From assembly GCF_902859745.1 (NCBI RefSeq), contig NZ_CADIJW010000021.1, forward strand, positions 1 through 64,000: 64,000 bases of DNA, read 5' to 3'. The position numbers and the translations under genes were made by a program. The notes beneath the pieces were generated by a model. The model was not told the origin of the DNA and ran no database searches. It was given only the letters and a program-made list of their open reading frames with translations. Position 1 is the stretch's first letter. The number at the start of each line of letters is the position of its first letter. Positions 1 to 8,495 of the stretch are shown here, piece by piece. The stretch comes from Achromobacter dolens (GTDB lineage: Bacteria > Pseudomonadota > Gammaproteobacteria > Burkholderiales > Burkholderiaceae_B).

Positions 1-187
1 GCCCAGCGGCGCCGGCCACGACGCCGTCTACATGGCGCCCACCGGCCCCATCGGCATGATCTTCATCCCCTGCCTGAACGGACGCAGCCACTGCCCCGAG
101 GAGTGGATCGAGCCGGCGCAGTTGCTGGACGGCACCCGCGTGCTGTACCAGACCGTGCTGGAACTGGATCGCAGGCTGCCCGGCTAG
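1..187 (+). CDS. M20-family Zn amidohydrolase (hydantoinase/carbamoylase type), C-terminal end only
   Basis: Only the last 61 residues are in the window; the gene enters from the left and ends at TAG 185-187. The visible part carries SGAGHDA followed by a GMIFIPC and GRSHCPEEW stretch. This is the C-terminal metal/substrate signature of the M20 subfamily that includes allantoate amidohydrolase, N-carbamoyl-L-amino acid hydrolase and beta-ureidopropionase. The substrate cannot be decided from this fragment. The usual SHNPxE is SHCPEE here. The reading frame is frame 2 of the window. The next gene lies on the opposite strand and ends almost at the same place, so the two are convergent. Confidence 0.8.
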   Translation, partial: PSGAGHDAVYMAPTGPIGMIFIPCLNGRSHCPEEWIEPAQLLDGTRVLYQTVLELDRRLPG

Positions 188-624
188 GGCTGCGATCCGG
201 CCGCCCCGCGCAGGACGCCGCGCACGGCCGCGGCGGCCAGCGCCAGCGGCAGCGCGATATCCCACTGCGCCAGGAACAACTCAAAGGTCGCCTCCCAGCG
301 CGCCCAGGTGGCGCCGAATACCTGTGGGTCCGGCGGCCCGAGGTAGATGGCGAGCAATGCGGCCACCGCGACTAGCCCGGCGCGTCCAAGCGCCGGGAGA
401 CGGCTGCGCGCCAATCGCTCCGCCAGCGCCAGGGCCGCCGTCGCGGCCAGCCCAGCGAATGCCGCGTGCAGGAAGAAATCGACGCGCTCGTACATATAGG
501 GCGCCTCGGGAATTTCCAACCCATAGCTGCCCGTGCGCAATTTGGCGGTCAGGCAGGCGCCGAACAAAGACGCGGTAGCGAAGAACAACAGGAAATCGCA
601 CAGGCGCGACAGGAATCTGGACAT
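184..624 (-). CDS. Small integral membrane protein, unknown function
   Basis: This encodes 146 residues from ATG 624; a longer in-frame extension to 819 overlaps the divergent hydrolase and is not needed. About four hydrophobic segments are visible (roughly residues 8-27, 53-68, 78-95 and 118-135), joined by short loops, with a YMYERVDFF stretch before the second. It resembles small VanZ-like or DUF inner-membrane proteins, but I do not recognise a specific family. It is convergent with the M20 hydrolase, with a 4-base overlap of the stop codons, and is transcribed divergently from the exported hydrolase at 743. Confidence 0.6.
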   Translation of the reverse strand: MSRFLSRLCDFLLFFATASLFGACLTAKLRTGSYGLEIPEAPYMYERVDFFLHAAFAGLAATAALALAERLARSRLPALGRAGLVAVAALLAIYLGPPDPQVFGATWARWEATFELFLAQWDIALPLALAAAAVRGVLRGAAGSQP

Positions 625-742
625 GCGTGATAGTCGGGAGACGGCGGGCAGCCCACAGCATGCCACAGAGCCGCTCCGCGTCGCCCACGCATGCGCCGGC
701 CGGGCTACATTACCCGGCATCCCGACCACCCGCGCCACCGCC

Positions 743-1600
743 ATGTCCGCCCTCCGCCTGTTCTGCCTGCTTGCGCTGCTCTGCCTGCCGCCCGGTTTGG
801 CGTCGGCCGCCACGCTCACGGACCAGCGTTATGGTCCGGACGCCGCGCAACTGGCCGACGTCTACTTGCCTGCCACGCCCGGCGCGCCGCTTGCCCCGAT
901 CCTGGTGCTGGTGCATGGCGGCTCCTGGTTGCACGGCGACAAGGCCGCACCCGATTTCATCCAGGGCAAGCTGGCGCGCTGGCTGCCGCTGGGCTTCGTG
1001 GTCGTCTCCGTCAATACCCGCCTGCTGCCCGACGCGGGGCCGCGGGAACAGGCCGAGGACCTGGGGCTGGCCATGGCCTGGGCCCAGCGCCAGGCCGCCG
1101 GCTGGCGGGCCGATCCGGCGCGCATCCTGATCATGGGCCATTCCTCGGGCGGCCACCTGCAGGCCCTGCTGGCGGCCGACGCCCCGCTACGCGAGCGCAC
1201 CGGCGCCCGGCCCTGGTTGGCCAACATCATCCTGGACGGCACGCCCTTCGATCTGCCGGGCATCATGGCCGCCGAGCACGCGCCGTTCTATGACAAGGCA
1301 TTCGGCAACGATCCGGCCTATTGGCGCGCCGCCTCGCCCGCCGCGCAACTGAGCGGCCCCAACCCGCCGACGCTGCTGGTCTGCTCGTCGTTGCGGCCGC
1401 ACTCATGCCAGCGTTCGCGCGACTACGCGCAACGGTTGAGCGAGCACGGCGGCCAGGCGCAGGTGCTGCCGGTGGCGCGCAATCACGGGCAAATCAATAC
1501 CGATGTCGGCGGCGACAACGAACAGACCCGGGCGATCATCGCATTCATCGATGCGCAATTGCGGCGCCAGCCCGCCCGCGCGGACACCCATGGACAATAG
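743..1600 (+). CDS. Exported alpha/beta hydrolase (esterase/carboxylesterase-like)
   Basis: This 285-residue protein has a Sec signal peptide (hydrophobic residues 4-20, cleavage near ASA-A at 22-23). The oxyanion-hole HGG lies at 58-60 in LVHGGSW. The nucleophile elbow GHSSGG puts the catalytic Ser at 134, and a late NHG near residue 252 is a candidate for the catalytic His. This is the BD-FAE/carboxylesterase type of fold acting on small esters in the periplasm; the substrate is unknown. ATG 743 was chosen because the upstream extension overlaps the opposite-strand gene and lacks a signal sequence. The stop overlaps the start of the M48 protease by 11 bases, so the two are probably co-transcribed. 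Confidence 0.8.
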   Translation: MSALRLFCLLALLCLPPGLASAATLTDQRYGPDAAQLADVYLPATPGAPLAPILVLVHGGSWLHGDKAAPDFIQGKLARWLPLGFVVVSVNTRLLPDAGPREQAEDLGLAMAWAQRQAAGWRADPARILIMGHSSGGHLQALLAADAPLRERTGARPWLANIILDGTPFDLPGIMAAEHAPFYDKAFGNDPAYWRAASPAAQLSGPNPPTLLVCSSLRPHSCQRSRDYAQRLSEHGGQAQVLPVARNHGQINTDVGGDNEQTRAIIAFIDAQLRRQPARADTHGQ

Positions 1601-3401
1601 ACGGGCAAACCCGCAACGCTGGCGCATCGGCGCCTGGCTGGCCTTGGGCGACGGCGTGCTGCTGGCCGGCGGCGCGGCGCTGTGCGCGCTGCCGCTGCTG
1701 GCCTGGGCGCTGCTGCCGGGCGCGGCCGCCCTGGCGGGCGTGGCGCTCACGCTGCCCGCGCTAGTGTCCGGCGTCATCATGCTCAGGACGCCGTTCAGCG
1801 CCGCCCCCGACACCAGCGAGGAAGGCCTGCCGCTGCGGCGTGACGACGCGCCCGGCCTGTTCGAAGCGCTCGACGGCATCCGCGACGCGATGGCCGCGCC
1901 GCCGCTGGATGCGATCTATCTCGACGGCGAATTCAACGCCGCCATCCGCCAACACCGCAGGCTGGGCGGCAAGACCCGCAACGTCCTGTGGCTGGGGCTG
2001 CCGCTGCTCGACATGCTGTCGCCATCGGCCTGCCGCGCCATCCTGGCGCATGAATACGCCCACATCGCGCAACGTCATGGCCGCTACGCCAGCCGCGTGT
2101 ATTTCGCGCGCCTGCAATGGCAGGAAGTCGCCCGCCGGCTGGACCGGCGCCGGCGCCTCTCCAGCGCGCCGCTGCGGCTGTTCGTGGCCTGGTACGTGCC
2201 GCGCTTCCTGGCGGTCAGCCTGGACTTCGCCCGGCAGTGCGAAGTCCAGGCCGATGCCGAAGCCGCGCGCGTCTGCGGCCAGCCCGCCATGGCCGAGGCG
2301 CTGTCGGCCATGGCGCTGCAATGGCGGGCGTTGCGCGACGCCTGGCCGGCGCTGCTCGCCGCCAGCGATCCGCCGCGACCCTACGCGGCGTTGGCGGCGC
2401 GGGACGCGCTGGCCGCGCCTGCCGACGAAGCCGAAGCCCGCGTCTGGCTGCACGCCGCCCTCTGCGCCACGACCGCCGACGGCGATACACACCCGTCACT
2501 GGCGGATCGCCTGGCCGCGCTGGCAGCCGATCCGGCCCGGCCGTTGCCGTGGCGCCGCGCCGCCCCCACCGCCGCGCAGGCCTGGTTGTCCGGCCAGCGC
2601 GCGTCCCTGGCGGCCCGGCTCGACGCGTGCTGCGCGGCGCAATCGGCTGACGAGGCCGCGCAGGTCCGCCAGGAGCGGGAAGCGCTCACCGCCCAGTACC
2701 ACGACCTGCTGCGCAAACGCCGCATCCGCGCCTTGTCGGCCGACGAGACCGCGCGCTGCGCCTGGTTGCGGGGCACCCTGGACGACGACGTCGCGGGCGC
2801 CACCCTGCTGGCCGAAGACGGCCTGCGGCTGGCGCCCGGCCACCCCGCCCTGCTGGCCCAATTGGCGCGCTGCCGCCAGCGCGAGGGGCATCCACGGGAA
2901 GCCGCGGACCTCTGGCTTCGCGTCGCGGACCACCCCGGCCCGGAACAACTGCCCAGCCTGCGCCACCTCAGCCTGGCGGCCCTGCGCGCGGGCGACCACG
3001 CACTGGCCGAGGACTACCGCCGCCAGGCCGACGCCCTGCAGCAATCCCTCTCGCGCGCCGACGCGACGGACGGTTACGATCCGCACGACCTGTCGCCCGC
3101 CGAGCTCGGCAAGCTGGCCGACACGCTCGACCCCTTGCTGCGCATCGCCACCGGCGCCTGGTTGCTGCGTCCCGCGGGCGGCGGCCGCTATCAGTTGCTG
3201 GTGCTGGCGCGCGACGCCGCCCTGCTGCGCCTCATCGGCCGCCTCACCGGCGAACCCAGTTACCTGCGGCGCGATTGCGAACAACTGCTGGGCCGGCTGC
3301 TGCCGCGCCTGCGCCTGGACGTGGAGGCCGACATCATGGCCGCCGGCGATCCCCGGCTCGCCTGGTGCGTCGAGCAGGCGCGCGTGCGCCGCCCTGCCTG
3401 A
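1590..3401 (+). CDS. M48-family membrane metalloprotease with helical-repeat C-terminus
   Basis: The protein has 603 residues from ATG 1590. Two hydrophobic segments at about 14-45 and 48-65 anchor it in the membrane. The zinc motif HEYAH is at 154-158, and the third ligand is expected in CEVQAD at 217-222, the HEXXH...ExxAD layout of M48 (Ste24/HtpX/BepA) proteases. The long Ala/Arg/Leu-rich remainder (about 230-600) looks like helical TPR-type repeats; the part near 430-500, with paired helices such as LAPGHPALLAQLARC, is the clearest. Such proteins usually act in envelope quality control. It overlaps the hydrolase gene upstream, suggesting a two-gene operon. Confidence 0.75.
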   Translation: MDNRRANPQRWRIGAWLALGDGVLLAGGAALCALPLLAWALLPGAAALAGVALTLPALVSGVIMLRTPFSAAPDTSEEGLPLRRDDAPGLFEALDGIRDAMAAPPLDAIYLDGEFNAAIRQHRRLGGKTRNVLWLGLPLLDMLSPSACRAILAHEYAHIAQRHGRYASRVYFARLQWQEVARRLDRRRRLSSAPLRLFVAWYVPRFLAVSLDFARQCEVQADAEAARVCGQPAMAEALSAMALQWRALRDAWPALLAASDPPRPYAALAARDALAAPADEAEARVWLHAALCATTADGDTHPSLADRLAALAADPARPLPWRRAAPTAAQAWLSGQRASLAARLDACCAAQSADEAAQVRQEREALTAQYHDLLRKRRIRALSADETARCAWLRGTLDDDVAGATLLAEDGLRLAPGHPALLAQLARCRQREGHPREAADLWLRVADHPGPEQLPSLRHLSLAALRAGDHALAEDYRRQADALQQSLSRADATDGYDPHDLSPAELGKLADTLDPLLRIATGAWLLRPAGGGRYQLLVLARDAALLRLIGRLTGEPSYLRRDCEQLLGRLLPRLRLDVEADIMAAGDPRLAWCVEQARVRRPA

Positions 3402-3552
3402 CGGTCGCCTGACACGCCGCGCGCCGTGCAACTTTCCGCCCGGCGCGCGGTCGATCCACCACACCACGCCCTCCGGCAGGCCGGCGGCCACCACCGCCCC
3501 CCCGGGCAGGCGGGTGAATGGCAACCCGCCCGACCGGGCAAAGGCACCCGCA

Positions 3553-4605
3553 ATGCGTTCTCTTTCTTTCTCCTTCCGTGGCGGCGCCCTGCCCGCCGTC
3601 GCGCGCTGGCGCTACCTCGCCTGCCTGCCGCTGATCCTGCTGGGCGCCCAGGCGCTGGCCGCGCCGCGCCAGTGCGAACCGGCGCCGCCCGGCCCGCGCG
3701 ACCTCGAAGGCACCGGCTACTACACCGACGCCGCCCACTCGAAGATCGACCCGGCGCTGCAGGCCCGCAACCAGGCCCAGACCAAGCCGCTGAACGATTA
3801 CGCCCGCCGCATTGCCGACCTGTCCGACGCCTACCTGGCCCATGGCGACACCGCCGCCGGCCAATGCGCGCTGGCGTGGCTGGCAGCCTGGGCCAAGGAC
3901 GACGCCATGCTCGGCCGCATGATCCACGGCAACAACGACCAGGCCGACTACCTGCGCGAATGGACCCACGGCGCGGCGGCCATGGCCTATCTCAAGACCC
4001 TGCCGCTGGCCACGCCGGCGCAGCGCGGCCTCATCGCCTCCTGGCTCGAACAGCTATCGCGCGCCAACCTCGCCTACTGGGACGATCCCCGGCACAAGCG
4101 CAACAACCACTATTACTGGACCGGCGTCGGCGTCATGGCGACCGCCCTCGCCACCCGCGATGCCGGCCTGCTGCGCAGCGCGCAGGCGATCTACCGCAAG
4201 GGCATCGACGACATCCAGGCCGACGGCAGCCTGCCCATGGAAATGGCGCGCGGCGGCCGCGCGCTGCACTATCACGACTATGCCGCCGCGCCCTTGGTGA
4301 CAATGGCCGAGCTGGCCTTTGAAGACGGCCAGGACTGGTATGGCTACCGCGACGGCGCGCTTGGCCGGCTGGCGCGGCGCGTGGCCGAGGGCTACCGCGA
4401 CAGCGCCTGGTTCGCGCGTCAGGCCGGGGTGGCGCAGCAGGACCGGCAGCCGCATGGATTCACGGGCTGGGTCGAGTTCTACCGCCGCCATGCGCCGCAA
4501 GCGCACGTCTTCGACGCCCTGCACGCAGCCGGGCCGTACGACGAGCCCCGCCTGGGCGGCGACCTGACGCTGATGGCGACCCACGGCATCCTGCCCCGCT
4601 CGTGA
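3553..4605 (+). CDS. Exported alginate-lyase-family protein (AlgL/PL5-like)
   Basis: This encodes 350 residues from ATG 3553. The signal peptide has a hydrophobic core around residues 20-35 and ends at QALAA-P. The body matches the alpha/alpha-toroid alginate lyase domain: conserved RNNHYYWTG near residue 180, MEMARGGRALHYHDYA near 235 and a final GGDLTLMATHG. In PL5 enzymes the Asn-His pair of NNHYYW and the Tyr of the HYHDY stretch are in the catalytic centre. No alginate biosynthesis genes are nearby, so the natural substrate is open. It could be a periplasmic polysaccharide lyase or a distant relative acting on another uronate polymer. Confidence 0.75.
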   Translation: MRSLSFSFRGGALPAVARWRYLACLPLILLGAQALAAPRQCEPAPPGPRDLEGTGYYTDAAHSKIDPALQARNQAQTKPLNDYARRIADLSDAYLAHGDTAAGQCALAWLAAWAKDDAMLGRMIHGNNDQADYLREWTHGAAAMAYLKTLPLATPAQRGLIASWLEQLSRANLAYWDDPRHKRNNHYYWTGVGVMATALATRDAGLLRSAQAIYRKGIDDIQADGSLPMEMARGGRALHYHDYAAAPLVTMAELAFEDGQDWYGYRDGALGRLARRVAEGYRDSAWFARQAGVAQQDRQPHGFTGWVEFYRRHAPQAHVFDALHAAGPYDEPRLGGDLTLMATHGILPRS

Positions 4606-4701
4606 CGCCGGCGCACCGCCCGGACGGGCCGCGCCAGGCGTAAACTGAACCGTGACGACAAGCTGTATGCGGCCGCCGAGGGGCAGCCGCCGGAGATCGC
4701 C

Positions 4702-4869
4702 ATGCAAACCACCGCCACTCGCACACTCGCCCTGCTGGCCGCCCTGCTGATACTGGGCGGCTGTTCCTCGCTGGGTCCCGGCGGCCCGCCGCATCCGGGC
4801 GCGGTCAATCCCTACAGCAGCGGCGGTTTCCACGACGCCGGCCCGAACTACCCGGACACCGGCCCCTGA
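4702..4869 (+). CDS. Tiny lipoprotein (55 aa)
   Basis: The gene is too short for most gene finders. ATG 4702 opens a 55-residue frame with a basic N-terminus, a hydrophobic core and the lipobox LGGC, so the lipidated Cys is residue 27. The remaining residues are Gly/Pro/Ser-rich (for example GPGGPPHPG) and look unstructured. Signal peptidase II would leave a peptide of 29 residues anchored in the membrane. It stands alone between the alginate-lyase-like gene and the GntR gene. Function is not recognisable. Confidence 0.6.
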   Translation: MQTTATRTLALLAALLILGGCSSLGPGGPPHPGAVNPYSSGGFHDAGPNYPDTGP

Positions 4870-5031
4870 ACGCCCTGGCCGGCGTCCACCGCGGCCACTC
4901 CCCGCACTTTCGCCAGCGCGATGCGCCACGACACGTGTCTGGCGCCGCCCCGGCGCGCCTTGAAGCGCCGGTTCGCTCCGCAGACGCCAATGCGCCCCAG
5001 GGCGCTTGCGCCAAGATCGGACGGAAGGTAA

Positions 5032-5103
5032 ATTGTTGACAATCAATCGCCTCGAACGGGCTTTAATCGGTTTTTCACTGGAAAAATCATCAGATTGTTG
5101 ACA
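5032..5103 (+). promoter_or_regulatory. Repeated GntR-type operator before the GntR-acnD-prpF operon
   Basis: The ten-base direct repeat ATTGTTGACA occurs at 5032-5041 and 5094-5103. The first copy continues to ATTGTTGACAAT, an inverted repeat ATTGT-TG-ACAAT of the kind bound by FadR/FCD-type GntR dimers. The second copy ends two bases before the ATG of the GntR gene. Local base composition is AT-rich relative to flanking DNA. Autoregulation by the adjacent GntR protein is an inference. Confidence 0.55.
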
Positions 5104-5105
5104 CA

Positions 5106-5816
5106 ATGAGCAAAGTGCTGACGCTGCCCGGCGCCGCCTCCGGCGATAGCGAGACCCTGGCGGAACACATCTTCCGCAAGATCCAGTCCGCCATCGTCAA
5201 GGGCGAGATCGCCCCCGGCAGCAAGATTTCCGAACCGGAACTGGCTCGCATCCACGGCGTCAGCCGCGGCCCGCTGCGCGAGGCCCTGCACCGGCTCGAA
5301 GGCCAACGGCTGCTGGTGCGCGTGCCGCACGCCGGCGCCCGCGTGGTGTCGCTCAGCCCGCAGGAACTGGCCGAACTCTACGAAATCCGCGAATCGCTCG
5401 AAGGCATGGCCTGCCGCCTGGCGGCCGAGCGCATGGCGCCGGCCGAAGTCGAGCAGGTGCGCCAGGTGCTGCACGCCCACGAAAAGGACGAGGCCTTCCA
5501 GGCCGGCACCGGCTATTACCAGCAGGAGGGCGACTACGATTTCCACTACCGCATCGTCAAGGGCAGCGGCAACCAGATGCTGTTCCGCATGCTGTGCGAC
5601 GAGCTCTACCAACTGGCGCGGATGTACCGTATCCAGTACTCGACCACTCCCAACCGCCCGCGGCAGTCGTATGCCGAGCATCACCGCATTCTGGACGCCA
5701 TCGCCGACCGCGATGGCGAGCTGGCTGAACTCCTGATGCGCCGCCACATCCGCGCATCCCGTCTCAACATTGAAAAACAGATCGCTCAGGGCAACCTGAA
5801 GCGCACCGAGGCATGA
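5106..5816 (+). CDS. GntR-family (FadR/FCD) transcriptional regulator of the methylcitrate genes
   Basis: The protein has 236 residues. The N-terminal winged helix (about residues 15-85) includes GSKISEPELARIHGVSRGPLREALHRLEGQRLLVR, the GntR recognition region. The C-terminal FCD ligand domain (about 90-220) has conserved Asp/His positions expected to bind a metal-carboxylate ligand. Its stop overlaps the acnD start (ATGA at 5813), so regulator and enzymes form one operon. The position in front of acnD-prpF suggests it senses a methylcitrate-pathway intermediate. It occupies the place of the sigma-54-type PrpR of enteric bacteria. The start is fixed by the ATG right after the operator repeat. 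Confidence 0.88.
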   Translation: MSKVLTLPGAASGDSETLAEHIFRKIQSAIVKGEIAPGSKISEPELARIHGVSRGPLREALHRLEGQRLLVRVPHAGARVVSLSPQELAELYEIRESLEGMACRLAAERMAPAEVEQVRQVLHAHEKDEAFQAGTGYYQQEGDYDFHYRIVKGSGNQMLFRMLCDELYQLARMYRIQYSTTPNRPRQSYAEHHRILDAIADRDGELAELLMRRHIRASRLNIEKQIAQGNLKRTEA

Positions 5817-8431
5817 ACAAATCCTATCGCAAGCCCCTGCAAGGCACCCGCCTGGACTATTTCGACGCGCGCGCCGCCGTGGACGCCATCGCCCCCGGCG
5901 CCTACGACCGCCTGCCCTACACCTCGCGCGTGCACGCCGAGAACCTGGTGCGCCGCTGCGATCCGGCGCTGCTGACCGACGCGCTCAAGCAGTTGATCGA
6001 ACGCCGCCGCGACCTGGACTTCCCGTGGTATCCGGCGCGCGTGGTCTGTCATGACATCCTCGGCCAGACCGCGCTGGTCGACCTGGCCGGCCTGCGCGAC
6101 GCCATCGCCGACAAGGGCGGCGACCCCGCCAAGGTCAACCCGGTGGTGCCGGTGCAACTGATCGTCGACCACTCGCTGGCGGTGGAATACGGCGGCAACG
6201 ATCCCGACGCCTTCGCCAAGAACCGCGCGGTGGAAGACCGCCGCAACGAAGACCGCTTCCACTTCATCGACTGGACCAAGCAGGCCTTCCGCAACATCGA
6301 AGTGGTGCCCCCGGGCAACGGCATCATGCACCAGATCAATCTGGAACGGATGTCGCCGGTGATCTACACGCAGGATGGCGTGGCCTTCCCCGACACGCTG
6401 GTCGGCACCGACAGCCACACCCCGCACGTGGACGCGCTGGGCGTCATCGCCATCGGCGTGGGCGGCCTGGAAGCCGAGAACGTGATGCTGGGCCGCGCCT
6501 CGTGGATGCGCCTGCCCGACATCATCGGCGTCGAACTGACCGGCCGCGCCGGCCCCGGCATCACCGCCACCGACGTGGTGCTGACGCTGACCGAATTCCT
6601 GCGCAAGGAAAAAGTCGTGGGCGCCTACCTGGAGTTCCACGGCGAAGGCGCCGCCAGCCTGACGCTGGGCGACCGCGCCACCATCTCCAACATGGCGCCC
6701 GAATACGGCGCCACCGCCGCGATGTTCGCCATCGATCAGCAGACCATCGACTACCTGCGCCTGACCGGCCGCGAGGACGAGCAGATCGCGCTGGTGGAAA
6801 CCTACGCCAAGACCGCCGGCCTGTGGGCCGACAGCCTCAAGACGGCCGAGTACGAGCGCGTGCTGCGCTTTGACCTGTCGACCGTGGTGCGCACCCTGGC
6901 CGGCCCGTCCAACCCGCACCGCCGCCTGCCGGTTTCCGACCTGGCCGAGCGCGGCATCGCCGGCACGGTCGAGAACCAGCCGGGCCTGATGCCCGACGGC
7001 GCCGTCATCATCGCCGCCATCACCAGTTGCACCAACACCAGCAATCCGCGCAACGTCATCGCCGCCGGCCTGCTGGCGCGCAACGCCAACCGCGCCGGCC
7101 TGACGCGCAAGCCGTGGGTCAAGAGCTCGCTGGCGCCCGGCTCCAAGGCCGTGGCCCTGTACCTGGACGAAGCCGGCCTGACCGAAGACCTGGAGAAACT
7201 CGGCTTCGGCGTCGTGGCGTTTGCCTGTACCACCTGCAACGGCATGTCGGGCGCGCTCGACCCCGTGATCCAGCAGGAGATCATCGACCGCGACCTCTAC
7301 GCCACCGCCGTGCTGTCCGGCAACCGCAATTTCGACGGCCGCATCCACCCCTACGCCAAGCAGGCCTTCCTGGCCTCGCCGCCGCTGGTGGTGGCCTACG
7401 CCATCGCCGGCACCATCCGCTTCGACATCGAGCGCGACGTGCTGGGCACCGACGCCAGCGGCCGCGAGATCCGCCTGAAGGACATCTGGCCGAGCGACGA
7501 AGAGATCGACGCCATGGTCAAGGCCGCCGTCAAGCCGGAACAGTTCCGCAAGGTCTACGCGCCCATGTTCGGCCTGCGCAACGAACGCGACGCCGCGGTC
7601 GAGCCGCTGTACGCGTGGCGCCCGCAGAGCACCTATATCCGCCGTCCGCCGTACTGGGAAGGCGCGCTGGCCGGCGAGCGCACGCTGCGCGGCATGCGTC
7701 CCCTGGCCGTGCTCGGCGACAACATCACCACCGACCACCTGTCGCCGTCCAACGCCATCCTGATGGACAGCGCCGCCGGCGAATACCTGCACAAGATGGG
7801 CCTGCCGGAAGAGGACTTCAACTCCTACGCCACCCACCGCGGCGACCACCTGACCGCGCAGCGCGCCACCTTCGCCAATCCCAAGCTGTTCAACGAGATG
7901 GTGAAGGACGCCGACGGCAACGTGAAGCAGGGCTCGCTGGCCCGCGTCGAACCGGAAGGCAAGGAAATGCGCATGTGGGAAGCCATCGAGACCTACATGG
8001 ACCGCAAGCAGCCGCTGATCATCGTGGCCGGCGCCGACTACGGCCAGGGCTCGTCGCGCGACTGGGCCGCCAAGGGCGTGCGCCTGGCCGGCGTCGAAGC
8101 CATCGCCGCCGAAGGCTTCGAGCGCATCCACCGCACCAACCTCATCGGCATGGGCGTGCTGCCGCTGGAATTCAAGCCGGGCGTGAACCGCAAGACGCTG
8201 GGCCTGGACGGCACCGAGACCTACGACGTGGTGGGCGAGCGCAAGCCGCGCGCCGACCTGACGCTGGTGATCCACCGCCGCGACGGCGAGACCCTGGAAG
8301 TGCCGATGACCTGTCGCCTCGACACCGCCGAGGAAGTGTCCATCTACGAAGCCGGCGGCGTGCTGCAACGCTTCGCGCAGGACTTCCTGGAAGCGGAATC
8401 GGCCGCCGGTTCGGCCAAGAAGGCCAGCTGA
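5813..8431 (+). CDS. acnD: Fe/S-dependent 2-methylcitrate dehydratase AcnD
   Basis: This 872-residue protein is of the aconitase superfamily. It begins YRKPLQGTRLDYFD and carries LPYTSRVHAENLVRRC and FPARVVCHDILGQTALVDLAG-like blocks typical of AcnD rather than house-keeping AcnA. The three [4Fe-4S] ligand cysteines lie in ITSCTNTSN and FACTTCNGMSG. The C-terminal swivel domain has YGQGSSRDWAAKG. AcnD dehydrates 2-methylcitrate to the trans isomer of 2-methylaconitate in propionyl-CoA oxidation and needs PrpF to finish the step; prpF follows directly. The start overlaps the GntR stop by four bases. Confidence 0.92.
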   Translation: MNKSYRKPLQGTRLDYFDARAAVDAIAPGAYDRLPYTSRVHAENLVRRCDPALLTDALKQLIERRRDLDFPWYPARVVCHDILGQTALVDLAGLRDAIADKGGDPAKVNPVVPVQLIVDHSLAVEYGGNDPDAFAKNRAVEDRRNEDRFHFIDWTKQAFRNIEVVPPGNGIMHQINLERMSPVIYTQDGVAFPDTLVGTDSHTPHVDALGVIAIGVGGLEAENVMLGRASWMRLPDIIGVELTGRAGPGITATDVVLTLTEFLRKEKVVGAYLEFHGEGAASLTLGDRATISNMAPEYGATAAMFAIDQQTIDYLRLTGREDEQIALVETYAKTAGLWADSLKTAEYERVLRFDLSTVVRTLAGPSNPHRRLPVSDLAERGIAGTVENQPGLMPDGAVIIAAITSCTNTSNPRNVIAAGLLARNANRAGLTRKPWVKSSLAPGSKAVALYLDEAGLTEDLEKLGFGVVAFACTTCNGMSGALDPVIQQEIIDRDLYATAVLSGNRNFDGRIHPYAKQAFLASPPLVVAYAIAGTIRFDIERDVLGTDASGREIRLKDIWPSDEEIDAMVKAAVKPEQFRKVYAPMFGLRNERDAAVEPLYAWRPQSTYIRRPPYWEGALAGERTLRGMRPLAVLGDNITTDHLSPSNAILMDSAAGEYLHKMGLPEEDFNSYATHRGDHLTAQRATFANPKLFNEMVKDADGNVKQGSLARVEPEGKEMRMWEAIETYMDRKQPLIIVAGADYGQGSSRDWAAKGVRLAGVEAIAAEGFERIHRTNLIGMGVLPLEFKPGVNRKTLGLDGTETYDVVGERKPRADLTLVIHRRDGETLEVPMTCRLDTAEEVSIYEAGGVLQRFAQDFLEAESAAGSAKKAS

Positions 8432-8495
8432 CACCCTACAGCATGGCGGGCGCCGCGGCGCCCGCCTTCCCCACCCAAGACATCAGGACTGCCCC

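Noticed and set aside
1840-3552. Long plus-strand frame upstream of and in frame with the alginate-lyase-like gene
   Set aside because: It overlaps the M48 protease in another frame and reads as Arg/Pro/Ser/Cys-rich low complexity; only the part from ATG 3553 is a real gene.
5786-8434. 882-codon open frame antisense to acnD
   Set aside because: It mirrors the acnD coding frame in GC-rich DNA; its translation is repetitive Gly/Ala/His/Val with no domain, while the plus strand has all aconitase motifs.
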